From Streptomyces fagopyri (lineage in GTDB: Bacteria > Actinomycetota > Actinomycetes > Streptomycetales > Streptomycetaceae), in the NCBI RefSeq assembly GCF_009498275.1, contig NZ_CP045643.1, positions 992,001 through 1,056,000 of the forward strand: a DNA stretch of 64,000 nt, written 5' to 3'. The position numbers were made by a program, and so were the translations under genes. Below, piece after piece: positions 9,068 through 17,425 of this stretch (its first letter is position 1; every line of letters begins with the position of its first letter). Under the pieces are notes generated by a model. It saw only the letters and a list, made by a program, of their open reading frames with translations, had not been told where the DNA came from and searched no databases.

Positions 9068-9511
9068 ATGAGTCTCCAGCCGGGTGACGCCCTCACATCG
9101 CACAATTTCGGCCTGCAGATCGACGGTGTCATGGTCGAGTACCTCGCGGAGGTCAGCGGCCTCAGCATCGAGCAGGACGTCATCGAGTACCAGCAGGTCT
9201 CCTCGCAGGGCATCCCCGTCACCAAGAAGCTGCCGGGGGTGAAGAAGGCCGGCACCTGCACGGTGGTGCGCGGTATGACCCAGTCGGCCGCCTTCAACCA
9301 GTGGATCACCGAGTCGGTCGCCGGTCAGATGAGCACCGCCCGCAAGAACGCCACCATCATGGTGATGGACTATCAGAACAACCCGGTCAAGCGGTACAAC
9401 ATGCGCAACGCCTGGTGCAGCAAGATCGACACCAGCACCGTCAAGGCCGGTGAGGCCGCCGCGCTCACCGAGACCGTCACGATCACCTTCGAAGAACTGG
9501 TCATCGAGTAA
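9068..9511 (+). CDS. Inner tube protein (T4 gp19/Afp1 family)
   Basis: 147 residues with the tail-tube signature: N-terminal GDALTSHNFGLQIDG, the 'VSGLSIEQDVIEYQ' segment and the C-terminal TITFEELVIE strand. Subunits stack as hexamers to form the tube propelled by the sheath. AGAAGGA precedes the ATG. A 93-bp spacer separates it from the sheath gene, and its TAA overlaps the next ATG (TAATG). Confidence 0.95.
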   Translation: MSLQPGDALTSHNFGLQIDGVMVEYLAEVSGLSIEQDVIEYQQVSSQGIPVTKKLPGVKKAGTCTVVRGMTQSAAFNQWITESVAGQMSTARKNATIMVMDYQNNPVKRYNMRNAWCSKIDTSTVKAGEAAALTETVTITFEELVIE

Positions 9512-9996
9512 TGCGCCGTACGGCTCCCAGGGCGGCCGCGGCCGTCGCCGAACCGGCGCCGGAGGCGGAAGCCCGGCCGGGGCCGGAGCAGACCGCTGCT
9601 CCGGCCCCGGCCGCGGCCCCCCAACCCCTGCGCACAGAGTTCGAGTTCGAGCTGCCGCGCGGTTACGTCGACGAGTCCGGCGCGGTGCACCGCCTCGGGG
9701 TGATGCGGCTCGCCACCGCGCGGGACGAGCTGATCCCGCTGCGGGACATGCGTGTCCAGGAGAACCCGGCGTACCTGTCCGTCGTACTCCTCGGCCGGGT
9801 CATCACCCGGCTCGGCACGCTGCCCCTCGTGCACGACGGGGTGGTGGAGAACATGTTCGCCTCCGACCTCGCGTTCCTGCAGGACTTCTACCGCCAGGTC
9901 AACGCCGAGGGCCACACCCGTGCCGCCGTCACCTGCCCGCACTGCGAGGAGCCGTTCGAGGTCGAACTCGGCGGGAGCCGCCTGGGGGAATCGTGA
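9511..9996 (+). CDS. Small CIS protein with a CPHC half zinc ribbon
   Basis: 161 residues. The first ~35 are Ala/Pro-rich. The rest (FEFELPRGYVDESG..., LRDMRVQENPAYLSVVLL) resembles the phage tail assembly chaperone-like proteins found after tube genes in actinobacterial CIS clusters. A single C-x2-C (CPHC) lies near the C-terminus. It is coupled to the tube gene by TAATG and to the next gene by a GTGA overlap. A chaperone or connector role is inferred from position only. Confidence 0.75.
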   Translation: MRRTAPRAAAAVAEPAPEAEARPGPEQTAAPAPAAAPQPLRTEFEFELPRGYVDESGAVHRLGVMRLATARDELIPLRDMRVQENPAYLSVVLLGRVITRLGTLPLVHDGVVENMFASDLAFLQDFYRQVNAEGHTRAAVTCPHCEEPFEVELGGSRLGES

Positions 9997-10151
9997 CGTA
10001 CGCGACCGACCGCATCCACGAGGAGATCGCGTACATCGCCTACCACTTCCACTGGAGCCTGGAGACCATCCTGGACCTCGAACACCGCGACCGGCGCCGC
10101 TACACGGAACAGATCGCGGCACTCGTGCATCGCGGCGCCGGGGAGAGGTGA
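9993..10151 (+). CDS. Small conserved CIS protein (DUF6760-like)
   Basis: 52 residues from a GTG at 9993 that overlaps the preceding TGA, with GGGGGA upstream. The sequence (YATDRIHEEIAYIAYHFHW, then ILDLEHRDRRRYTEQIAAL) is a compact helical protein of the type that follows the previous gene in Streptomyces CIS loci; I recall the family as DUF6760. It is too short for most gene finders, but conserved-looking sequence and overlapping start support it. Function unknown. Confidence 0.75.
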   Translation: MTYATDRIHEEIAYIAYHFHWSLETILDLEHRDRRRYTEQIAALVHRGAGER

Positions 10152-10157
10152 CGCGGA

Positions 10158-13100
10158 GTGGGCGTCTTTGATCGGCTACGGGGCGGCGGACGCGACCGGG
10201 GCACGAGCGTCGTGTCCGCCGCGGGACCGGCCGCCGGCCCGGGTGACCGCGTGGCTCCGGGGGCGGGCACCGGTGCGGCACCCGCGGCGGGCGATGCCGG
10301 CCGGGGAGACGGGAACCGTCCGGTACGGGCGGCCGCCTGGCCCTCGCTGCCTCCCATCCAGCGCGCCACCGCAGGCCGGGGCTCCGTCGCCGACTCCGGG
10401 TTCGGCGGCCGGCTGACGACCTGGCAGAACCCGTCGTTCACCGGCACGCTCTCGCACGCCGTGCTGGACGGCGCGCCCGGCGGCCTGGTGCGAGGCGTGC
10501 TCGCCACCCCCGCGCTGCCCGCCTCCGGTCTCGAACTCCCGTCGCTCGCCCTGCCGGTGGCGGCGCCCGAGGAGCCGGCCGACCGCCTCGGCGCGTCGTC
10601 CCTGCGGCACGCGAGCCTCCCGGTGACGGCGACCGGGTCGGCGGGCCCGAGGGTGACCGCCGTACCGTCCGCTGCCACCCGGCCCCCGGCACCGACCGGG
10701 CTCACCAGGGCACCGGCCGCACCCGCGGTGCAGCGGCGGGCGCTGCCCGTGGTGACTCCGTCCGTGCCGCGCCGTACGGCGACGGGCCCCTCGGTACCCA
10801 CGGTGACGTCCGCTCCCCCGCTCTCCGGGCCGGCCGTCACCCCCGCGGGCCCGGGTCCCGCGGATGCGGCGCCGGGCGGGTCCCCGGCGGACACGGGGCC
10901 CGGCGTCCCCTCCGTCTCCGTCCCACGGTTCTCGAACGGCGGCGCCACCACGGGACCCGGCCTGCCGGTCCAGCGTGGTACGTCCGGAGGCACAGGCCGT
11001 ACGGTGCCCGGCGCGCCGGCCGTCGACGGCCCGGCCCCGGTGTCCCCGCCGCCGAGACCGCCCGCCGACGTCCCGACCGCCGGCAAGCCACGGCGGCGCT
11101 CCGCCCTGGGCGCGCCGCTGTCCTCCCCGCCGTCGGACGCGGCACCGGCCGTACGCCTCGACCCGCCCGTGGCGGGGCCGGAGCAGGGACACCCGGCGCC
11201 GGTACGCGCGACGGGAACCCCGGCGGCGCGATCGGCGGCGCCCGGCGGCGGAGCCTCCTCCGGTACTCCGTCCGCCGGGACCGGAGCCCTCGGGAACCCG
11301 GGCGTCGGCCTGCCGGTACAACGCGCGGTCTCCTCAACCGCCCCGGTCCCTGCCTCGTCCGGTACCCCCGGTACGGACGGTGACCGGCATCGCCCTGCCG
11401 GACGGAACGGCTCCGAGCAGCCGTCCGCCCCGGCCGTGCCGCCGCGTCCGCCTGTCCGTGCGCTCGCCCCCGCACGGGCGTTGACGTCGGCCCTGCCCGC
11501 GGCGCCTCCGACCACGGCGGTCCAGCGCCGGACCACCACCGCTGTACCCCTGCGCCGCACCGCCCCCGCCAACGGGCCCTCGGGCGCCGGAGGTTCGGGG
11601 GGCGGCCGGTCCGCCCCGCGCGCCGAGCGGTCCGGGGGTGCCGCGCCGGGGCCGCGAGGCGGCATCACCGGGACCGCCCCGCTGCCCGGTGGTGCCGCGA
11701 CGGCTCCGGCCGTCCAGCGCTCCCCGGCCACCGGGGCCGCGGCTCACGGTGGCACGCCGGCGCTCCGGCGTCCCACCGCTTCGGGGATGTTGCCTTCGAC
11801 GGCGGGCGCCCGGCTGCCCGGCGCCACCGGTGCCGGGGTCCGGCGCGCGGTGCCCGGACAAGAGCCGGGCGGGGGCGGCGGTCAGGCCGCGCGGTCCGGC
11901 TCCCTGCCGGCCGCGACCGCCGTCGCGGTCACCCCCGCCGCCGGCCCGTCGGGGCCCGGCGCTCCCGCTGTCCAGCGGCTCACCACGCAGGCCCCCGCGG
12001 CGGCGGACCGCTCACGGGTCAGTGACGCCTCGGCGCAGGTCCAGCCGGCGCCCCCGGCTCTCCCCGTCCCTGGTGCGACGCTCCCCGGCTCACCGGCAGC
12101 GGGCGCCGTCGCCCCGGTCCCCCCGCCGGCCGGTTTCGCGGTGGACGGTAGCCGTCCGAACGGCCCCGGCGCGCCCGTCCGTCGCGCGTCCGCGCCCGGT
12201 TCCGGAGCGGCGACGGCGGGCTCGACGGCGGTCGTCGCCCCCGCCGTCCAACGCCTTGCCGTGCCCGCCTCCGGCGCCGCATCGCGCGCCGCGTCGTCGA
12301 CGCCGCCCGCCGTCACGCGCCCGGCCGTGTCCCCGGTGGCCGGTGCGCCGACGCCGTCCGTTCCCGGCACTCCGGTGCCCAGCGCCCATGTGCCCGCGGC
12401 GGGTCCTCCCGGCCCCGGCCCTACCCGTCCCGCGGCGGCCGGTGCCCCCGTCGGCCCGCGTCCTGCCGTCGGGGCCCCCGTCCCGGTCGGTCCGGCCCGC
12501 CTCGGCACGCCTTCCGTGCGGCGATCGGTCCGCGACAACTCCGTCACGTCCAGCGGTGGTTCCGCGCAGGAAGGTCAACAGGGCTCATCGGTGCCCCCGT
12601 TGGACGCGAACTCGCGACCGGGCACAACCCCTCCCGCGCCTGCCGGGCGGTCCTCCGCCCAACCGTCCGGGCCGTCGGCACCCCGCCCCTCGGCACCCGC
12701 GCTTTCACAGGCGGCGGCGCGGCCCGCCTCCGCCGCTCCCACCGCCGGCCTCCGTCCGCACGGCACGCCGGTACAGCGGCTCGGCCTCGGCGCCCCCGTC
12801 GTACGGCGACTCGACGCCGTACCCGAGGCGTCCGGTGGCGTGTTGTCGCTCCCGCTCGCCGGCACCGGTCACGGCACACCGGCGCGAGCCACCGCCCCAC
12901 CGGTTCCGGCACCGGCCTCCGCCGGAACCACCGCCGCTCCCCCGGTGGTTCAGCGCGCGACGACCCGCGTCCCTCCGCCGCACGCGCTGCCCACCGGCGG
13001 CCTCCCCGTGTCCGTCGGCAGCGGCCTTCCCCTGGCCGCGACCGGTCCGGCGGGCCGGAGCGACACCCCCGTCGTGCAGCGCCTCACCGCTCCGGGCACG

Positions 13101-13772
13101 CCCACGCTGCCGCCCGCTGCCGCGGCACCCGCGTCGGCCGGGGCGTACCCCACCACCGGTGCGGGTGCCACGACGGCACGTCACAGCGGCGGCGGCGCCT
13201 CGCCCCTCCGGCCGACGACCGGCTCGAAGCCTCCGAACGGTCCGCTCGGCGGGCCGAGTTCACCCGCCTCCACCGGATCAGCCGGAACGACCGGTCCGGT
13301 CGCCTCGGCGCATCCGGCGAGTTCCGGGAACCCCGCGGGCCCGACATCCCGAACGGCCGTACCTCTCACGCCGGTTCCCGCCGTCCCGCCCATGGCTCTC
13401 CCGGTGCAGCGGGTCTCGGTGGCCGCGCCCACGCCACCCGCCCCGAAGCCCGTCGCTCCTCCGGTCACTCCGCGTGTCCAGCGGGTGGTCAACCCGACGG
13501 CACCGCCCCCGCCTCCTCCGCCGACCGGCCCGCCGCCCGCGTACTCCGCGAGCGAGCCCCCGTCCCCACCCTCGTCCTCGGGGAACCGGAGCGGGGAGAG
13601 CGAGCAGGCCCCGCCCGCCTACACCCCCGTCGACTTCAACCCCCGTGCCCTGACCCCGGGTCAGATCGACGAGTTGACGCACAAGCTGGCCGGACCGATC
13701 ACCCGCCTGCTGCGGACCGAACTCCGCCTCGAACGCGAGCGGATCGGCAAGCTGCGCGATCCCCGCCGCTGA
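10158..13772 (+). CDS. 1204-residue Pro/Ala/Ser-rich CIS protein with repeated VQR motifs
   Basis: GTG start six bases after the previous stop. It begins MGVFDRLRGG, then a short possibly folded stretch around residues 75-135, more than 1000 residues of disordered low-complexity sequence, and an amphipathic helical C-terminus (LTPGQIDELTHKLAGPITRL onward, about 1165-1204). By eye I count twelve V-Q-R and one I-Q-R motifs, usually preceded by P-A or L-P, spaced irregularly throughout. The same motif occurs in the DUF4157 protein. It is the only long gene in the cluster without an assigned part, so it could be the tape measure, but the composition is unlike coiled-coil tape measures. A scaffold or cargo-docking hub is the alternative. 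Confidence 0.8.
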   Translation: MGVFDRLRGGGRDRGTSVVSAAGPAAGPGDRVAPGAGTGAAPAAGDAGRGDGNRPVRAAAWPSLPPIQRATAGRGSVADSGFGGRLTTWQNPSFTGTLSHAVLDGAPGGLVRGVLATPALPASGLELPSLALPVAAPEEPADRLGASSLRHASLPVTATGSAGPRVTAVPSAATRPPAPTGLTRAPAAPAVQRRALPVVTPSVPRRTATGPSVPTVTSAPPLSGPAVTPAGPGPADAAPGGSPADTGPGVPSVSVPRFSNGGATTGPGLPVQRGTSGGTGRTVPGAPAVDGPAPVSPPPRPPADVPTAGKPRRRSALGAPLSSPPSDAAPAVRLDPPVAGPEQGHPAPVRATGTPAARSAAPGGGASSGTPSAGTGALGNPGVGLPVQRAVSSTAPVPASSGTPGTDGDRHRPAGRNGSEQPSAPAVPPRPPVRALAPARALTSALPAAPPTTAVQRRTTTAVPLRRTAPANGPSGAGGSGGGRSAPRAERSGGAAPGPRGGITGTAPLPGGAATAPAVQRSPATGAAAHGGTPALRRPTASGMLPSTAGARLPGATGAGVRRAVPGQEPGGGGGQAARSGSLPAATAVAVTPAAGPSGPGAPAVQRLTTQAPAAADRSRVSDASAQVQPAPPALPVPGATLPGSPAAGAVAPVPPPAGFAVDGSRPNGPGAPVRRASAPGSGAATAGSTAVVAPAVQRLAVPASGAASRAASSTPPAVTRPAVSPVAGAPTPSVPGTPVPSAHVPAAGPPGPGPTRPAAAGAPVGPRPAVGAPVPVGPARLGTPSVRRSVRDNSVTSSGGSAQEGQQGSSVPPLDANSRPGTTPPAPAGRSSAQPSGPSAPRPSAPALSQAAARPASAAPTAGLRPHGTPVQRLGLGAPVVRRLDAVPEASGGVLSLPLAGTGHGTPARATAPPVPAPASAGTTAAPPVVQRATTRVPPPHALPTGGLPVSVGSGLPLAATGPAGRSDTPVVQRLTAPGTPTLPPAAAAPASAGAYPTTGAGATTARHSGGGASPLRPTTGSKPPNGPLGGPSSPASTGSAGTTGPVASAHPASSGNPAGPTSRTAVPLTPVPAVPPMALPVQRVSVAAPTPPAPKPVAPPVTPRVQRVVNPTAPPPPPPPTGPPPAYSASEPPSPPSSSGNRSGESEQAPPAYTPVDFNPRALTPGQIDELTHKLAGPITRLLRTELRLERERIGKLRDPRR

Positions 13773-13815
13773 CCTCCCCACTCCGTACGTCCGTTCCGAG
13801 AAAGGCCCACCCCCG

Positions 13816-14241
13816 ATGCCCACCGATCTCGACCCGGGATCCACCATCTTCTTCACCCTGACGATCGACGGCGAGAGCCTCGGCTACTTCAACGGGTGCG
13901 AGGGACTCTCGTCGCAGGTGGAGATCGAGCAGCGCCAGGAGGGCGGCAACAACGGGTTCGTGTGGCAGCTTCCGTCCCGCGTGACCTTCTCCAACATCCG
14001 TCTGACCCGCCCGCTCACCCCGGACACCTCCAAGGTCGCCGCCTGGATCTCGTCGGTGACCACGGGCGTCGAACGGCCGACCGCGCAGATCGCGGCGCTG
14101 CGCGCGGACGGTTCGGAGGTCGCGCGCTGGGGGCTGATCGACGTGCTGCCGGTGAGCTGGCAGGGGCCCTCCCTGGATCCGGCAAGTCCGGGCGTCGCCA
14201 CCGAGGTCCTGGAGATCACCCACCACGGTTTCACGGACTAG
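13816..14241 (+). CDS. Second tail tube-like protein (Afp5/gp19 family)
   Basis: 141 residues: GSTIFFTLTIDGESLGYFNGCEGL, then the QRQEGGNNGFVWQLP and LTRPLT segments and a C-terminal EVLEITHHGF strand. These are typical of the second tube or tube-initiator proteins in CIS clusters, which sit at the baseplate end of the inner tube. GAGAAAGG lies upstream of the ATG. It lies between the VQR-rich protein and the LysM adaptor. Confidence 0.92.
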   Translation: MPTDLDPGSTIFFTLTIDGESLGYFNGCEGLSSQVEIEQRQEGGNNGFVWQLPSRVTFSNIRLTRPLTPDTSKVAAWISSVTTGVERPTAQIAALRADGSEVARWGLIDVLPVSWQGPSLDPASPGVATEVLEITHHGFTD

Positions 14242-14299
14242 GGACGGACCGGGGAAGGCCGGGAACTCGGGACTTCAGGGACTAGGGACGGCGAAGAAC

Positions 14300-15037
14300 A
14301 TGGCAGGCAAGGCAGGAAAGGGCAGCAAGGGCGGTGCGGGCAAGAGTCTCGTACGTGCCACGCTCGCCATCCACGAGCCGCCCATCGGACACAGCACGAC
14401 ACCGGGCGCGTTGATCAGGACGTTCAACTTCGACTTCAACCCCTCCACGCTCTCACTGAGCCGGCGTGCCCGGTGGAAGACCACCCCGACCGCGGCCGTG
14501 CGCGACGGCTCCCTCCCGGAGTTCATGGGTCCCGAGCCACGGGAACTGACCGTCGAGGTCTTCCTCGACTCCTCCGACGACCCGACCGCCAACACGGTGC
14601 TGAAGAAGGTCGAGGCGCTGTTCTCCTGCTGCGAGGTGACGACGAAGAGCATCGCCGCCAAGCAGCCGTCCACGCCGTGGGTGGTCTTCCAGTGGGGGTC
14701 GTTCTCGACCGCGCGTTTCACCGCCTACGTCGGCTCCGTGGAGGCGAGTTACTCGCTCTTCGGCACGACGGGGGTGCCCATCCGGGCCACCTGCCAGGTG
14801 CGTCTGCACGAGATACCGAGCAAGACCAAGGGCCAGAACCCGACGTCCGGCGCGCTCACGGCGCAGCGCGTGCACCGGGTCGTGGCCGGCGACTCGCTGC
14901 AGTCGCTGGCCTGGCGGGAGTACGGGAACGCGGCCGCCTGGCGGGCGATCGCCGAGGTCAACGGCATCGACGACCCGTCCCGCCTGTCGAACGGCACGGA
15001 ACTCGTGCTCCCGGCCGCCGAGGAGGTGGGTCTCTGA
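14300..15037 (+). CDS. LysM-containing tail/baseplate protein (Afp7/gp53-like)
   Basis: 245 residues. The core (LIRTFNFDFNPSTLSLSR, then ELTVEVFLDSSDD) matches the tail proteins that link tube and baseplate. Residues ~193-239 form a LysM domain (HRVVAGDSLQSLAWREYG, NGIDDPSRL). In CIS the LysM fold is structural rather than peptidoglycan-directed. The TGA overlaps the spike ATG (TGATG). Confidence 0.92.
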   Translation: MAGKAGKGSKGGAGKSLVRATLAIHEPPIGHSTTPGALIRTFNFDFNPSTLSLSRRARWKTTPTAAVRDGSLPEFMGPEPRELTVEVFLDSSDDPTANTVLKKVEALFSCCEVTTKSIAAKQPSTPWVVFQWGSFSTARFTAYVGSVEASYSLFGTTGVPIRATCQVRLHEIPSKTKGQNPTSGALTAQRVHRVVAGDSLQSLAWREYGNAAAWRAIAEVNGIDDPSRLSNGTELVLPAAEEVGL

Positions 15038-16944
15038 TGGTGCAGGCCTCGTACTCCAGCGTCGTCCACGTCACAGTGGGCGGCAGCCCGCTCCCGGACA
15101 AGATCGCCTCCGATCTGGTCGGCTGCTGGGTCGACCTCGGGGCGGGGGTGCCCGGCGCGTTCCGGCTCACCTTCCGAGACCCGGACCGGCTGGTGCTCGG
15201 CGACCTCGGTGTCCAGTGCGGCACCGAGGTGGTCCTCGCACCGGTGGCCGACGGCCAGGGGGCGTCCTCCCCGCTGCTGACCGGCGAGGTCACCGGGATG
15301 GAGACCGACTACGACGGCACGGGGACGTTCACCGTGGTGCGCGGATACGACCTGGGGCACCGTCTGATGCGCCAGCGCCGGGTGGCCGCCTACCGCAATC
15401 AGACGGCCTCCGACATCGTCCGCAAACTGGTCGCCCTGAACGGCATCCCGGTCGGCGCCAAGGTCGGGTCCACCCGGACCGTGTACGACTTCATCAGCCA
15501 GGCCAACGTCACCGACTGGGACTTCCTGGCCCGGCTCGCCGACGAGAACGAGATGGTGATGTCGCTCGACTCGCAGGGGAGGTTCCAGTTCGTCAGGCCG
15601 GACCCCGCGTCCGGGGCGCCCTCGACGAGCACTCCCGGCGAGAAGAGTCCCTTCGTGCTCCAGGGCGGCGTGGACGTGCTGCGCTGCCGGGCCGCGGTCA
15701 CCTCCGCCGACCAGGTCGCCAAGACCGAGGCCCGCGGCTGGGACGTCGGCACCAAGAAGAAACTGACCGCGACGGCACCCGCCACGGCCAACGCCGGTTT
15801 CGCCATCGGCATCACGCCGAAGGACACGGCGAAGAAGTTCAAGCCCGCCAAACTGGTCGAGACCGACACGCCCTACGACCGCCAGCCCGAGGTGAAGTTC
15901 GCCGCCGAGGCCCTGGCCGACGACGTGACCTCGTCCTTCGCCGAGCTGGAGGTCGTGGTCTGGGGCAACCCCAAACTGCGCCCCGGCGTCCCGATCGCGC
16001 TCACCGACGTCGGCAAACCCTTCGAGGGCCAGTACACGGTCACCTCCGTACGGCACGAGTTCGGCAACGACGAGCCCTACCGCACCTGGGTGACCGTCAG
16101 CGGCCGGCAGTGGCGCTCCCTGTACGGCCTGACCTCCGGAGGCGGTACGGCCGGCACGCCGAAGCTGCCGAGCGTGGCCAACGCCCTGGTGACGAACGTC
16201 CAGGACCCCCTGCGACAGGGCCGGGTCAAGCTGCAGTTCCCCTGGCTTGACGACCTGTACGAGAGCGACTGGACGCGCACCGTGCAGCTGGGCGGGAAGG
16301 GCGGCGGCGGGGTGTTCCCGTACGACGTCGGTGACGAGGTGCTGGTGGCCTTCGACCGCGGCGCCCTGGATCACCCGTTCGTCGTCGGCGGGCTCTACAA
16401 CGGCAAGGACAGACCGACCGTCGTCAGTGACGTTCCACTGCACGACGGGATCAGGAAGCAGGCGATCCGGCACACCCTGTCCGACCGGAAGGGCAATCGT
16501 GTCGACCTGCTCAGCCAGCAGACCGGTGCCCGCAAGCAGGGTGTGCGCATCGCGTCCGGCAACGACAAGCTGACCATCAACCTCGACCGCACGAAGACCG
16601 AGATCACCGTGGACAGCAAGGGGTCCGTCACGATCAGGGGCAGCAGGTCGGTGTCGGTCGAGGCGGGAACGGACCTCACCCTGAGCGCGCGCCGGCGCCT
16701 GACGATCAAGAGCGGTGGGCTTCTCGACATCGAAGGCCGCGGCCTGGTCAACCTGAAGTCACTGGGCGGGGCGGTCACGGTCGACGCGATGGGAGCGCTC
16801 AACCTCAAGGCGGTCGGCGCCGCGATGCTCACCGCGGGCGGCACCGTCCAGGTCAACTCCGTCGCCGCTGTCGGTGTCCGGGCCGTCACCATCCCGCTGC
16901 AGGGCCTGGTGATGGTCAACAACAAGCCCTATCCACTGCCGTGA
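15037..16944 (+). CDS. VgrG-like central spike protein (Afp8/gpD-gp5 family)
   Basis: 635 residues from the ATG at 15037 overlapping the previous stop; a longer open frame upstream is not used. The N-terminal ~370 residues are the gpD/gp27-like hub (e.g. DFISQANVTDWDFLARLA). Residues ~385-460 are the gp5-type OB fold (QDPLRQGRVKLQFPWL, YDVGDEVLVAFD, PFVVGGLYNGKDRP). The rest is a repetitive beta-helix (SVSVEAGTDLTLSARR onward) forming the needle. It has no C-terminal effector domain. It trimerises at the tip of the inner tube. Confidence 0.95.
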   Translation: MVQASYSSVVHVTVGGSPLPDKIASDLVGCWVDLGAGVPGAFRLTFRDPDRLVLGDLGVQCGTEVVLAPVADGQGASSPLLTGEVTGMETDYDGTGTFTVVRGYDLGHRLMRQRRVAAYRNQTASDIVRKLVALNGIPVGAKVGSTRTVYDFISQANVTDWDFLARLADENEMVMSLDSQGRFQFVRPDPASGAPSTSTPGEKSPFVLQGGVDVLRCRAAVTSADQVAKTEARGWDVGTKKKLTATAPATANAGFAIGITPKDTAKKFKPAKLVETDTPYDRQPEVKFAAEALADDVTSSFAELEVVVWGNPKLRPGVPIALTDVGKPFEGQYTVTSVRHEFGNDEPYRTWVTVSGRQWRSLYGLTSGGGTAGTPKLPSVANALVTNVQDPLRQGRVKLQFPWLDDLYESDWTRTVQLGGKGGGGVFPYDVGDEVLVAFDRGALDHPFVVGGLYNGKDRPTVVSDVPLHDGIRKQAIRHTLSDRKGNRVDLLSQQTGARKQGVRIASGNDKLTINLDRTKTEITVDSKGSVTIRGSRSVSVEAGTDLTLSARRRLTIKSGGLLDIEGRGLVNLKSLGGAVTVDAMGALNLKAVGAAMLTAGGTVQVNSVAAVGVRAVTIPLQGLVMVNNKPYPLP

Positions 16945-16985
16945 TGGCCGAGAAGTTCGTCAGGAACAGGCGGGTGTCCCTCTGA
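16944..16985 (+). CDS. 13-residue coupling minigene duplicating the next gene's start
   Basis: Between the spike and gp25 genes lies ATG GCC GAG AAG TTC GTC ... TGA (13 codons, starting MAEKFV). It overlaps the spike stop (TGATG) and ends in another TGATG at the gp25 ATG. The gp25 protein itself begins MAEQFV, so the start region appears duplicated 41 bp upstream. Whether the peptide is made is unknown. Confidence 0.45.
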   Translation: MAEKFVRNRRVSL

Positions 16986-17425
16986 TGGCCGAGCAGTTCG
17001 TCGGATCCGGCTGGGCGTTCCCCATGCGCATCGGCCCCACCGGAGGTATCGCGCTGGTCAGCGGGGAGCGGGAGATCGAGGAGGCCATCCGGCTGGTGCT
17101 GGCCACCGCGCCGGGCGAGCGGCCGATGCGGCCCGAGTTCGGCTGCGCCATCCACGACCTGGTGTTCTCCCCGGTCAACGAGGCGACGGCGGGGCGCATC
17201 CAGCACGAGGTGTACACCACCCTGGACCGCTGGGAGCCGCGGATCGAGGTCAACGACGTCGAGGTGACGGCGGGCGCGGACCAGGGCGTGCTCTTCATCG
17301 ACGTGCGCTACTCGATCCGTGGCACCAACAACCCGCGCAGTCTGGTCTTTCCGTTCTACGTCATCCCCTCCCACGAGGATCCCGACGCCCCGGGCTCGGG
17401 CAACTCCCCTGAAAGCGACCGCTGA
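16985..17425 (+). CDS. gp25-like baseplate wedge protein (Afp9)
   Basis: 146 residues with the GPW/gp25 core: EIEEAIRLVLATAPGERPMR, PEFGC and the following IHDLVF. The family has a lysozyme-like name by history but is a structural wedge component that nucleates the sheath. ATG overlaps the end of the minigene, and its own TGA overlaps the next ATG. Confidence 0.95.
   Translation: MAEQFVGSGWAFPMRIGPTGGIALVSGEREIEEAIRLVLATAPGERPMRPEFGCAIHDLVFSPVNEATAGRIQHEVYTTLDRWEPRIEVNDVEVTAGADQGVLFIDVRYSIRGTNNPRSLVFPFYVIPSHEDPDAPGSGNSPESDR

Noticed and set aside
10100..11731. A 543-codon minus-strand frame opposite the VQR-rich gene
   Set aside because: Low-complexity Gly/Ala/Arg composition; the plus strand is in phase with the overlapping CIS genes and has repeated conserved VQR motifs.
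14749..16473. A 574-codon minus-strand frame opposite the LysM and spike genes
   Set aside because: It mirrors the codon bias of the sense genes, has no recognisable protein and lies inside the tightly coupled CIS operon.
16985..17425. Annotation of the gp25-like protein as a lysozyme
   Set aside because: The family name derives from T4 gp25; the conserved core is a structural baseplate wedge, and no muramidase active site is visible.
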